20,000 nt of DNA from Bigelowiella natans CCMP2755 (taxonomy: Eukaryota > Cercozoa > Chlorarachniophyceae): NCBI GenBank assembly GCA_000320545.1, contig ADNK01000609.1, positions 1 to 20,000 of the forward strand, given 5' to 3'. The translations under genes and the position numbers were made by a program. Below, one piece after another: positions 8,475-17,789 of the stretch; the first letter of the stretch is position 1; each line of letters begins with the position of its first letter. Below the pieces are notes generated by a model, which was not told where the DNA came from, ran no database searches, and worked only from the letters and a program-made list of their open reading frames with translations.

Positions 8475-9335
8475 TCAACACATGCATACGAGAAAGCACA
8501 GAGCAACAGCAACGAGTTCTACCAAATCGCCGACAAGGTCGTTAATGGTTGAGTGTCCATCGGGCTTCTTCTCATCGGAGAACATATTTGAGAAATATCT
8601 AATTGTCATTAATAGAAGTATAAGATGTTGTCGACGAAACGTTATCGTTGATGGAGAACCCTCTCCTCCCCCCCCCCCCCCCCCCCTCGTCCCCGTCCTT
8701 CCCTCTGTTCTCTAGCCACACATTGACTCAGATGACACACGTAAGTGCCTACCACGAGCATATCTCACACGGCTCCTTGCTGCGAGTGCTGCGACCACTA
8801 CCACAACTACTGTTCACTACAAATACTGCTGCACGCGCTCACTCACTTGTTGAATGGAATGTTGTTCTGTACAAAGGCGCCCCCGCTACCCCAGAGCTGG
8901 CCTTTCATGCAATTGAAGCAGCTACACCGGTCGGTCCTCTCGTCCACCTCCCAGCAGTATCCTGACCGAATCCTTTCCTCGTAGAGGCAAAAGGATTCCC
9001 AGCAGGAGAGAGACGATGATAAATACGACAAGCTGACCGCTGAAGACGTCTTCTTTGTCACATTCTCTTCCTTCGGTCTCGGGCACGGGCATTCGTCGCG
9101 CTGGAAGAAGCAGCAAAGGACTTTCCAACGGCTCTTTGCGGCATTGTAGTAGATCCACGGCTCGGTTAAGCACGAGTGGGTGAAGCACAGTGTCGTCGAG
9201 CAACAGTACTTATCTCCGCGAAAGTCCTGTACGATGAGGAGAAGGAAAGGGAAGAGGGAGGCGGCGAGTATAGATAAGCATCACCGTGCTGCTGCTGCTG
9301 CCGCGTAGGCATGCACACGAGGGGACACCACGTTG

Positions 9336-9367
<32 letters not shown>

Positions 9368-10221
9368 CAAGATTTTCAGCGACTGACGTAGATGAAAAAC
9401 GCATGGTGGGAAACAAACTATCTCTTATGCATTCGATGCATTTCCGGAATCCTTCCTCCTCCTCCTCCTCCTCCTCCTCACAAAACAATCAGTGTTGCTG
9501 TGAAAATGCTACGTTATCTGCTGCTAAGGGAGGGCGTGACATCAGCAACGGACGTCTTCTTACCCTGCGGTTGTAGCACCGTACAAAAAATCCGCAAAGA
9601 TAGAGGAAGAAAGCGGCCCCAGCCTGTCGTAGTATTAGTTTTTGTTGTTGGCAAGTTTGTCAGGTGCAAAAACTCTTTGGGTGAATCAATTCGAGTTTGT
9701 TCAATTTGAGCTAGTGAGCAACGGTCAGCCCATACACAAACGCGCGCTCTCCATCGTTCCCCTTTCTCCCACGCCACAATCGGTTTCACACAATGCAGCG
9801 GGGTAGATCTATACATCGTTCTCTCAACGCTGATGTTCATGATGTGTGTGCTCGTAACAAGAGGGCTTTTCGCAGGCCAGCTCCCAAGATACGTGATGAG
9901 CGAGTAGTACCAGCCGGGAGAGCAGACTCGCGACATTGTTGTCCCTCACCTCGACCAGAATCTCCAGGCTCTTGACTGTGTGCTCAAAAGCAGCAATCTG
10001 GCCACGTCTCAAGGTCGTCAACTGGGGCGAGGTGCCGATCTGCTCCACAAGGAAACAACGCATATAGGAGATATTAGGAGGAGGAGGAGGAGGAGGAGGG
10101 GGAGGAGGGAAACACAAGCTCACTCCCACCGTTCGGACTGGCAGCAACGGCCATTTTTATCGCTCTCATCATACTGCACGAGGGCTTGCTATGCTACGAT
10201 CACTACAACTACCAATACTTA

Positions 10222-10253
<32 letters not shown>

Positions 10254-10718
10254 ACTACTACTCTTTGTGCGTGTCGCTGACGCGACGCATCGGACCTGAA
10301 CGACCCATCTCCCTAAGGTCTTTCCGAACGGCTGGTCAGGGTTGAACGTGATTTGAGAGTAGTCGATGTGCTGATAGTGCACCGAGACCTGCAGCTTCTT
10401 GCCCAGAGAAGAAGTGCGGAAGCGCCGCAGGCTTAAAGGGTTCTCTCTGTGGTATCTGGCCAGGTTATCGCTCGGGTCAAACTTTGCTCCTACCCAATAC
10501 ACAGTGCCTGGACGGATGGGATGTATGAATAATAATCATATTACAATAAGCGGCAATCGTGATATTAGTAGCCTTTGGTAGCCATACGAAATTAGTGGGA
10601 TGGCAGAGGAGGTGAAGGATAGAATGCGGATAGAATGCGGCACTGGCTGTGGTAGGTTGCAGGGAACTAGCTGTGCTCGTGAATCATAATGATGTTGATG
10701 ACGATGATCTACGCTCCC

Positions 10719-10765
<47 letters not shown>

Positions 10766-11274
10766 CATCTCCCTCGCCCCCATCTTCTTCTTCTCCCTAT
10801 TCTTCATGATCTTCCAGCGCTTTCTCTTCTCCATCCAAACGGATTCTCCTTGGCGCGTGCGCTCCAACGTGATAAATAACCTCTACCTACCTAGATACCC
10901 ACTCACCTCCAAGGCCAAGAAGCTCTTCTATCGCTGCTGATGAACGATTCGATGACTCCAGGGCTGCGATCACGTATTGCTCCCTCGTTCCGAGCTCTTT
11001 GTAAGTCCCCAGTCTGGGCGTCCGCAGCGGGCACTTGAACCCTATATTTGACAACGTCGCTAGTTCGGTTGCAGAAAGCTGATAAGCGCTCGCGTGGTTG
11101 ATGCAGTCCTGGTGGTGATGGTAGAAAAGCACGTTGGAGAATTGGGTTGGCGCTCGACCGACAGACAGATAGGCACCCGAGATATAAATGAAGGACACAT
11201 GCAATCGAGCTGCGACCTTTCAGGTCGAATTTTCACGGAGAAGATCGCAAATGTGTGTGAGGAAGAGAGAGAAA

Positions 11275-11326
<52 letters not shown>

Positions 11327-12403
11327 AAGAGAGAGAGAAAAGAAGAGAGAGAGAAATGAGCAAGTGATCATCATCATCAACATCACCATTTTTGCTCCGG
11401 CGCTGCTATTATTACTCCTGCTTACCACTTTTGTCGATTTGCTACCTGTCAGTAAGGGCAGCTTCTCGTTGAAGAATGTATGGGTTGCGCGAGGGTGGTC
11501 ACGAACAATATTTCCTCTGCAAAAAGAAGAGGAGCACGCAGAGCAGGAAGGGAACAGCATGAGGAAAGAAAGCAATGCCGGGGAGAGACAGCAGATAGCG
11601 AAAACCCGCCAAAGTAACCACAAAAATAATAGTGCGCTGAACACACGGACATGTTATCCGAAACAGAAGCCGCAAATAACCATAGCCCAAGCACATACAT
11701 GCCGCCTCCGCACCACCACCACCGCCGCCGCTTACTTGAAAAGATGAAAGTAGAAGTTGATAAAAAGCACCCAGATGCTAAAGATAAGGTAAAGTAGGCT
11801 AAGGCCCGTCGTATGCAGTTCGTAGTAGTCTCGGAAGATCATGAACGGATAGTAGGACCCAAGGCTCGTGTTTACGATCAACCTCCAGCACTACGACGAG
11901 TATGAGATCAAGTTGATCGATGAGGAGGAGGAGGAGGAGGAGGAGGAGGAGCGTGGGTTATGTGCAGCAGAAGGAACATTCGACCGCATCACAACTCTTT
12001 GCTACCACTCATTGCAACAACGAACAACGACGACGACTATTAATACTACTACTACTAATACTACTACTAACTTCTTATTTGTACAAGATCATTCATCACG
12101 TGAACAACAACAACAGCAGCGTGGAACGGACAAGGGTGTTCGTAAGGAGCTTGATGCAGGAGGTGGCGCAGGACTTCTCATCATGGCTGTTGTAATAATT
12201 TGAAAACATTTTTGAAAAAGGAAGGCACGAGGGTGAAGGGGAAGGGAGGGGAGCACGATAAAGGAAATAACTGGCGATGAATTTCAACCTCGACAATTTA
12301 ATATGTAAGATGTAAAGGAATAAAAAAAACATGAGTCCTCTTACCGCCCGAAGTCTTCCTCCCCGTCTAAGCTCGGATCACCGCCTGTCGCCCTTGCTTC
12401 CAT
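8475..12403 (-). CDS. Unrecognised two-TM protein with cysteine-rich C-terminal half (9 exons, 471 aa)
   Basis: Minus-strand exons in order: 12403-12345, 12186-12100, 11882-11736, 11516-11446, 11152-10907, 10507-10296, 10039-9950, 9226-8847 and 8598-8475. Every junction is GT-AG with matching phase and the sum is exactly 472 codons. The acidic N terminus (MEARATGGDPSLDGEEDFG) is followed by a hydrophobic segment at about residues 31-56 and a second at about 75-97 (GLSLLYFIFSIWVLFINFYF). Next comes a mostly polar region (exons 4-7) containing GGTVYWVGAKFDPSDNLARY. Exon 8 (from residue 305) has 14 Cys, including DKYCCSTTLC, DECPCP and RCSCFNC. The last residues (LVELVAVALCFLVCMC) may be a third membrane-associated segment. 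I know no family with this layout. It is probably an endomembrane or plasma-membrane protein with disulfides, metal ligands or acylation. The acceptor of exon 7 is a GAGCAG tandem, so one Gln may be optional. The 5' and 3' ends are the least certain parts. Confidence 0.7.
8668..8687. repeat. Poly(C)20 in intron 8 of the membrane-protein gene
   Basis: A C20 run, which is G20 in the sense of the minus-strand gene, lies inside the intron at 8599-8846. G20 in RNA or DNA could form a G-quadruplex. Confidence 0.9.
9337..9366. repeat. (AT)n microsatellite in intron 7
   Basis: About 15 AT units flanked by GCTATA and TATAGC, so the whole can fold back on itself. A (CTG)n patch lies just before it (9287-9300). 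Confidence 0.95.
9454..9479. repeat. (TCC)n microsatellite in intron 7
   Basis: About eight TCC units on the plus strand, GGA in the gene's sense. It lies in the 723-base intron at 9227-9949, the longest in the window. Confidence 0.9.
10076..10109. repeat. (GGA)n microsatellite in intron 6
   Basis: GGA repeats on the plus strand give a TCC-rich tract in the minus-strand gene, 37 bases upstream of the exon 7 acceptor. It is a natural polypyrimidine tract for that splice. Confidence 0.9.
10218..10262. repeat. (ACT)n(TGC)n(TAC)n microsatellite in intron 6
   Basis: A compound trinucleotide tract with a TGC core between ACT arms, in the intron at 10040-10295. Confidence 0.9.
10719..10762. repeat. 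(CT)n microsatellite in intron 5
   Basis: About 20 CT units with one interruption (CGCT) near the start, in the intron at 10508-10906. Confidence 0.95.
11262..11355. repeat. (GA)n microsatellite in intron 4
   Basis: A GA tract of about 90 bases with repeated AAAAGAAGA interruptions. It reads as TC in the sense of the minus-strand gene and lies in the intron at 11153-11445. Confidence 0.95.
11922..12070. repeat. (GAG)n and (ACT)n microsatellites in intron 2
   Basis: GAG repeats at 11922-11951 and ACT repeats at about 12043-12070 both fall in the intron at 11883-12099. The GAG tract is 39 bases upstream of the exon 3 acceptor in the gene's sense. Confidence 0.9.
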
Positions 12404-13240
12404 TCCGAGGGAAGAGCGTGAGGAACGACTGAGGAGAGTCGAGTGAGCCAAACAGCGAGGAGGGAAGGTTTAAAACTAAGAAAAGAAGAACTGACTCTTA
12501 CTTGGGAAAAGAGCAACTTGACGAGAACTACTTCAACGGCGAGGTTTTTTTTGTTGTCATGGGATTTGGCTGCTTGGGTCCTCTGGTTTTAACAGCTCCT
12601 GCATCATTTGTACACCATCGTCCCTGGCATGTTCCGAGCGATTTGCGGCTGATCGCGTTTTATTTTGAAAATTTCAAAAGAACTCGAGGAGTGCATCGCG
12701 TTTTTTTTCCTGCGACAATCCCAAGAAATCTTTGTCGCAGATATGAAAGAAAAGGTCCTTCTCCTTCTACGTCATCGAACCACCCGTCCTATTTGTCCCC
12801 CATCTTTAGATCGATAAAATATCCTAATGTTTTTTCCTACTCGCACAACATTTTTGCGTGGCGCAGTATAGTTTCATCTGTCTTTTTTCCTTCTCGCTTC
12901 CGAGGGTACCAAATGCCAAATGGGCATCAAATAAAGCCAAAAGGCGGTACCACGGATCACTGGAGGACGTTCTGTTCTGTAGCCGCGTCAAGCAGCTGTA
13001 GCAAGATGGTGTGGAAAAAGCCATGGGTTGCATTTGCAAGCTTTGACCTGCTCTTGTAACTGCGCGCGTGGTACCACCGATTTGTAAACCAGGGCGGAAG
13101 GGGATTCGAATCGTGGATGCGACGCTTCCAAGTTTGCCTACTTCAGCTAAAAAACGTCGAGGTACCATTCTGCTAATACGCTCTTTCCTCTTTCAACCGA
13201 GCTTGGATCTACCCACATCTCAACCTTCCTCCCCGTGCAA
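12404..13240. other. Divergent spacer: presumed promoters of the membrane-protein gene and psbR
   Basis: The two flanking genes start in opposite directions from here, so both promoters should lie in these 837 bases. The plus strand is T-rich with several T runs (for example 12545-12552 and 12700-12708). An open frame without a recognisable domain runs from an ATG at 12559 to 13059; I do not call it a gene. Microsatellites, common just to the left, are absent. Confidence 0.5.
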
Positions 13241-14016
13241 ATGTTGCAGCCTTTCGGTTGATGTTTCTTCTATCTTCATCCTGAGAATCCGTTAGGAATT
13301 TTCATAATGGTTTTTGCATCTATCAGCTCTCCCTCGAAACAAGCTTAATCTCCGCCGCGGACTCATCTTTCTCAACTTAGCGGCGGCTGCTGCGCTTCTC
13401 ATCACCTTCATTTCCCAAGTTCAAACGCGACAGCTGCATGCGGGACTTGCTAAATCTTCTCTTCGATCAACACGGCCATCTCGCGTTTTAACCTATGTCA
13501 GCAAGGTGGCGATGTGTCGAATATAAAATTGGGATTCCTTGTGATTCTCCTTGGAAACATTGCTGATGCATGTACAAATGCAGGTGAAAAAGGTGGACCT
13601 AAAGAAGCAGGGGGTAAACAGTATCGATGACGACACCGTACGGGCAAACCTCCAAGGTCGATCTAGAGCCATGGACAACCCAAACTGGGTTGACCCCCAG
13701 GGAAGGAAAGGCCGAGGTTTAGGTGTTTATCGATTTCAGAATAAATATGGGGCTAACGTCGATGGGTACTCTCCCATCTACACTCCTGACATTTGGTCGG
13801 ATAGTGGAGATTCTTACAAATTGGGATCAAGCGCAATTGCAGCTTGGTATGTTGTATTCTTGAAAACTGTACCTTGTTTTATGCTCCTTTGTAACTCGTA
13901 TAGTAAATGAAAAAAGGTTAACATGACTCTGTATTCACCATAGGCTTGTGCTAGTGATTGTGCTCTTCGCGGTTGGGGCAAACCTCATCTACACCACTTC
14001 TCAAGCTGTGTCATAA
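13241..14016 (+). CDS. psbR: Photosystem II subunit PsbR precursor (4 exons, about 176 aa; first exon uncertain)
   Basis: The mature part is clear: GRKGRGLGVYRFQ followed by NKYGANVDGYSPIY and a Trp-Ser-x-SGD motif match the plant PsbR block (KGKGVYQF, DKYGANVDGYSPIYN, WSPSGDVY). A C-terminal membrane helix (about WLVLVIVLFAVGANLIY) and a short tail follow. PsbR is a small thylakoid protein of photosystem II that helps oxygen-evolving extrinsic proteins bind. Exons 13584-13846 and 13944-14016 are firm. An exon ending at 13505 joins in phase and reads as presequence. It has a hydrophobic core (GLIFLNLAAAAALLITFIS) and then a basic, Ser/Thr-rich stretch (HAGLAKSSLRSTRPSRV) before VKKVDLKKQGVN, which aligns with VKKIKTDKPYGIN of plants. 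That order suggests a signal peptide plus transit peptide. My start, ATG at 13241 with a 16-base exon and a 70-base intron to 13327, fits phase but is a guess. Acceptors at 13380 or 13418 would fit equally. Confidence 0.85.
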
Positions 14017-14575
14017 GAGGGACTTATCATTCGCATCTCAATCTGGCAATCGAAAAGTATGCAGATCTAGAGCTCCAACAATACGATAGGCTTGCATTGC
14101 GATTGAGATTTGCATAAAATACCAAGTAATTGCACGGATGTGTTTGAATTACATTATTGCGTGCTGCTCGATCGTGCGTGTATGAGTAGCTGAGATCGAA
14201 AAAGTGTAACGCGTCAAAATCGCGAGACTGCGCACAACTATTGCAGGTTGTTATGATAGGCACAAAGATTCATGGCTTCATGTACTGTGACCTGGTACTG
14301 TGACTTAGCTTGGCAATAGCGTGCATTTGATCGCAACACCGTCTTGAGAGCTGCATGTGCATTGTGCATGTGCACTGCTAGAGTGAGACGTACAACAATC
14401 TAGCAAGCTAGTGACACGCTCACACGCCATATCTAGATGCTATGTAGCGCGCTAGTGCGGCGTACGTAGGCCTCAATTACTACGCTAGATTAGTGTCCAT
14501 TGATCTGCGTCATTGCAAACGCAAATGACTACAGACTACATTGCATGTTGTGTGGTACGTGTGTGCACGTACATG

Positions 14576-14587
14576 CATGCTAGCATG
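14576..14587. repeat. 12-bp palindrome CATGCTAGCATG, copy 2
   Basis: Identical to 7817-7828 and 14655-14666, and preceded by CATG, giving CATGCATGCTAGCATG. It lies in the psbR/TPR convergent spacer. Confidence 0.85.
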
Positions 14588-14654
14588 ATGTGTACGTCGC
14601 GATGTCTATACAGCAGATCTATGCAAGCTAGCAAGCTGTGCCGGAAACCAAGTT

Positions 14655-14666
14655 CATGCTAGCATG
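14655..14666. repeat. 12-bp palindrome CATGCTAGCATG, copy 3
   Basis: The third exact copy, 79 bases after copy 2, followed by CGTACATGCATG, which continues the same word style. Confidence 0.85.
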
Positions 14667-14779
14667 CGTACATGCATGTGCCACAAATGTCTAGATGTTA
14701 GGCTGTAAAGCTCGCTACACATTTAGATGTGCTTGAACCTAGGAATGGTGATGATGTTGCCTTCCAACATGCAAACAAT

Positions 14780-17077
14780 CTATGTGATGACCCAGCCTCG
14801 TTGCATGGCATGTATCTTTGCTAGCTTGTACATGTAATCCTCCGATCCTGTGCACATTCCATGACGTCACATCTCATTGGAACATGATTGTCGTAAAACT
14901 GCGCAATTAATTTTGAAGTTAAACAAAAAGGTACATATCAGTGTTTTTGTGGATCAGAATTTGGCCGACTACTGCACTTGAGGTGGAGCACACTCGTTCA
15001 TGATGTAAAGCACGGATGAAACAGCACATGTAAAACCTCATTTATCGGATTACTACCTTGCACAGATTTGCCATATTGGCTTCCAACAGCCTGGAGTATC
15101 GCACTTTGTGCAGCTTTCGTGTCCCCAACTCCCTCATTCCTGGGAGAATCGAGATAGTTGTAAAGAACACAAATGCAAACGATGAGTATCTTGTTTCGCA
15201 CCTCGCAAATACACCCATTAGCTGTTAAAACGAACCATAACCCTACATAGAGCTTCGCGTAGAAGTCGTCATGTGGACTGACTTCAGGCCGAGCGAACTT
15301 TTCTAAAACCTCGGACGGCGTTACCTGATAACCACGCAGGAGTACCCAAACCAGCAGCTGAGAGCCGTGCACCTCCCAAACATTTTCCCCGCTTTTCCAC
15401 GCAAGGAAACACGTTCAGAATTCTTCAATGAAACTCTGAAGAGAGCTGACCTTGCAATTGAACATATCGAACACTGCGCGCATGACAGGGCGTGGATCCG
15501 TTCCGACCTTTTCATGTATAGGGATATACGTGACAAAACGATTAGGGATGATGTGGTGTTGTTTGGAAACAACTTGTATGTATGTGCAGAGCGGCTCATT
15601 CCGGCTTATCCTGAAAGCATCATACACACCTGCAATTTGTCGGCGGTACAAGCAATTTTTGCCGAACCAACAGAAACGGCACTACTGCTTTGAGATGTAG
15701 CTGCATCCTCTTCTTGACCAAGCACGAGGCGCCGCATGTTGCAAAGCTGGTACCATATGGCCTCCTCTGTGTCATTCGGGTTCACCTGTCCATGAAAATA
15801 CTGAGGCTTCCTTCCGCCACTGCTACTACTACTTCTACTGCTACTACTACTACTACTTCTACTACAACTAATGCATACAAGATACCTGGACATCAGTCTT
15901 AAACTGGTCTGCACCCTCCTGACAAATGATATCCGAGAGGAGAGGGGGTAGAATGTAAAAACGAAATGCAGTAAATGGACTCTGATTCTCCTCTACACCC
16001 ATCTTGCAAATCAGAGAACCTGAAATTTTCCGGCATAGTAGAGGGAAAGGCCTCGCTGCCAAAGGAATGGCTTTGCAGGTGGGGAAAGCTTGATCAGCTG
16101 ATCAAAACACTCCACAGAGCGCTCCACCTAGGAGGATAATGGTGCATAAAATTTCAGGACATATTCTACCAAATAATTTTGCTATATAACAAACACGCTG
16201 ATATTACCTGGTTCTGCTGGAACATCTTCACGCCTTCGTTGAACAGACTGTTCACGTTCTTCGTGCCTTTTATCCTTTGGCTGAAACCTGGTATCAGCGA
16301 ATCAACAAACTTTTCATGTCCGAAGGTGATTTAGGTAAAAGAAAGAAAAGTATATCCAGGTCTAACAGAAATCGCTCGTTCGTTTAGTAAAAGTTTTTTC
16401 AGGCTAATTATGATCTTCTTACTCATTTCAAATGTAAATACGCGTTAAAAGATACCTAAACTAGTGCATGAATTAGCAAGATTGTATGATATTGATGGTT
16501 TTTGCACGGAACTTTTAATTGTTTTATGCTGATCATGATGATAAGATCCTATGTATAGTTTATGTGACAATGCTAGGAAGACAAAGTACGTATTGTTTTT
16601 AGCATGCCCATCTATGTAACATATATTATTGATGATTGTCACAGACGCTGATCGCTTTCCGTATTTGCAGGCGTGGACTGTGCACTCGAACTTCCAGCCG
16701 CTCCGACGCCCACCGCCGCCGTCGCCACAGTCAAAATGATCCCATGCATAGCCCTCCTTCGCATATCTGTGGTTGTTCAAAACATTGAAGAAATTCTAGG
16801 ATTAGATGAGTTTAAGCGAACCTGTGAGAAGCTGCCTTTTTCGTCCTCCCTCCTTCACACGAAGTGAATGTGGACGCAGCGGCCGTGCAGAGGAGGTGAT
16901 GACAGCTTTTAAATCCCCGCCAAGAATCGGACGAGTTGTCGAAAAGATAGAATGATGCATCTTACTTTTATCCAGCATGATCGAGGACCTCAAATCACCC
17001 GATGGGGTCTTCGAACCACCGACGAGAAAGAAGGGAAGCAAGAAGACTGATCTCGAGAACAACTCACACAGAAGCAT
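14780..17077 (-). CDS. TPR protein with presequence for the thylakoid lumen (10 exons, 365 aa)
   Basis: Minus-strand exons in order: 17077-16822, 16766-16647, 16287-16208, 16127-16020, 15918-15886, 15785-15630, 15507-15451, 15372-15236, 15139-15057 and 14847-14780. All junctions are GT-AG and all phases match. The N terminus is long: a hydrophobic stretch (FSRSVFLLPFFLVGG), then a basic, Ser/Thr-rich region (ITSSARPLRPHSLRV), then at residues 88-114 three Arg followed by GIILTVATAAVGVGAAG and a Ser-Ser-Ala cleavage-like site. This reads as signal peptide, transit peptide and a twin-arginine-like lumen signal. The mature part holds TPR-like helices (FNEGVKMFQQNQVERSVECF, then WQRGLSLYYAGKFQEGADQF) followed by NPNDTEEAIW, VGTDPRPVMR, FYAKLYVGLW, QYGKS and a final DYMYKLAKIHAMQRGW. 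I recall this motif series from plant and algal TPR proteins of unknown role. A probable scaffold or assembly factor. The 33-base and 57-base exons were found by motif. A strong GTAAGA inside exon 1 could mark one more, in-frame 60-base intron. Confidence 0.8.
15822..15868. repeat. (ACT/TCT)n trinucleotide tract in an intron of the TPR gene
   Basis: Trinucleotide repeats occupy about half of the 100-base intron at 15786-15885, between the 33-base and 156-base exons. On the minus strand it would read as poly-Ser if translated. Confidence 0.9.
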
Positions 17078-17789
17078 AATCGCTCTTGAGAACCTCCAAA
17101 TCACGAGTAGAGAGCTGGGAGGTGCCCAATTAATTATTTATCCCTAGGGGGTTGGCTCGTAGCCACGGGAATACTATTTTTCTCCTCTAACCGAGCGGAG
17201 ACCGAAGATCGCATGAAAATCCTGCTTTTTCAGAAGTTCTGTTGTCGTTAATCCTAAAACAACTCCCTTTCTCAACATGGACCACATTCGAAAAAATATC
17301 GGGGATAACTTCGATAATGGATCCTAAATGTTTCATATCCTATCTACGACATCCATTTTTTTAAAAAGCTAGCAAAAATACATCATCTCCATGCCTTGGC
17401 GGCCCTTGGCGTTACTTTGTCAAACTGAATCACAGAGTGCAGAAGACTAGGATAAAAAGACATCAATTAAATTAGATACGACATGAAAAAGTGTAAGAAA
17501 GTGTTTACAAATGTCATGCCAACAGCCTTTCTCGGCCGGATACATAATTTTATTCAGATTAGTCAAACAGACGACAATCCAAGCAAACACCCATTGAAAT
17601 TTATAAATGTGGTCAATTTTTAATGTCGTAGAAGAGAAAAGTGTAGTATTTAATATTATTAAAATCCAGAAAAGTATTGGGATGGAAGGAATTTCTTGAA
17701 AGCCGAGACGACAAGTCCGTACCAGACACCATTCTCAAGACAGCCGTCGCCATCCTCACCCCGTCCAGACTTTCCAGGACACAGCTGAG
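17078..17789. other. Divergent spacer: presumed promoters of the TPR gene and the membrane glycoprotein gene
   Basis: About 700 A/T-rich bases without microsatellites or palindromic words. A/T-rich patches near 17355 and 17580-17660 could hold core promoter elements, but I cannot assign any. A stretch at about 17698-17789 lies directly before the presumed start codon and is likely 5' UTR. It is stop-free in one frame from AAGCCGAGA on, so a further coding exon is not ruled out. Confidence 0.45.

Larger units (their letters stand above)
14017..14779. other. Convergent 3'-3' spacer, palindrome-rich
   Basis: It lies between the stop of psbR (plus) and the stop of the TPR gene (minus). Like the other convergent spacer it is packed with CTAG, GCTAGC, GCATGC, TGCATG and GTACGT/ACGTAC words, and it has two copies of CATGCTAGCATG. 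CTAG occurs roughly 11-12 times by my hand count, where about 3 would be expected. No frame in it looks coding. Confidence 0.6.

Noticed and set aside
9514-9936. Minus-strand 140-codon frame in the long intron of the membrane-protein gene
   Set aside because: Exons 7 and 8 join cleanly in phase 0 across it (GAG/GTGAGG to ACAG/GAC), and it shows no domain. A cassette exon cannot be fully excluded.
11920-12195. Plus-strand frame ending in a plausible-looking peptide (VERTRVFVRSLMQEVAQ)
   Set aside because: At first it looked like the end of a plus-strand gene. The minus-strand reading of 12100-12186 has good splice sites on both sides, matches phase with exons 1 and 3 and continues a hydrophobic segment, so this frame is its antisense.
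12502-13059. 185-codon plus-strand frame in the divergent spacer
   Set aside because: It begins at TTG (first ATG 12559), has no domain, low-complexity T-rich content and no splice link in phase to psbR that I could defend. A transcript could revive it.
13307-13348. ATG-led peptide MVFASISSPSKQA that looks like a plastid transit peptide
   Set aside because: It hits TAA after 13 codons, is one base out of frame with the psbR presequence, and has no usable GT donor before the stop. Perhaps a chance resemblance or an upstream short frame.
16910-17010. Possible extra 60-base intron inside exon 1 of the TPR gene (GTAAGA to AAAAG)
   Set aside because: Both readings stay in frame, and the retained version contributes transit-like Ser/Thr/Arg residues. 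The sequence alone cannot decide, so I kept the simpler exon.
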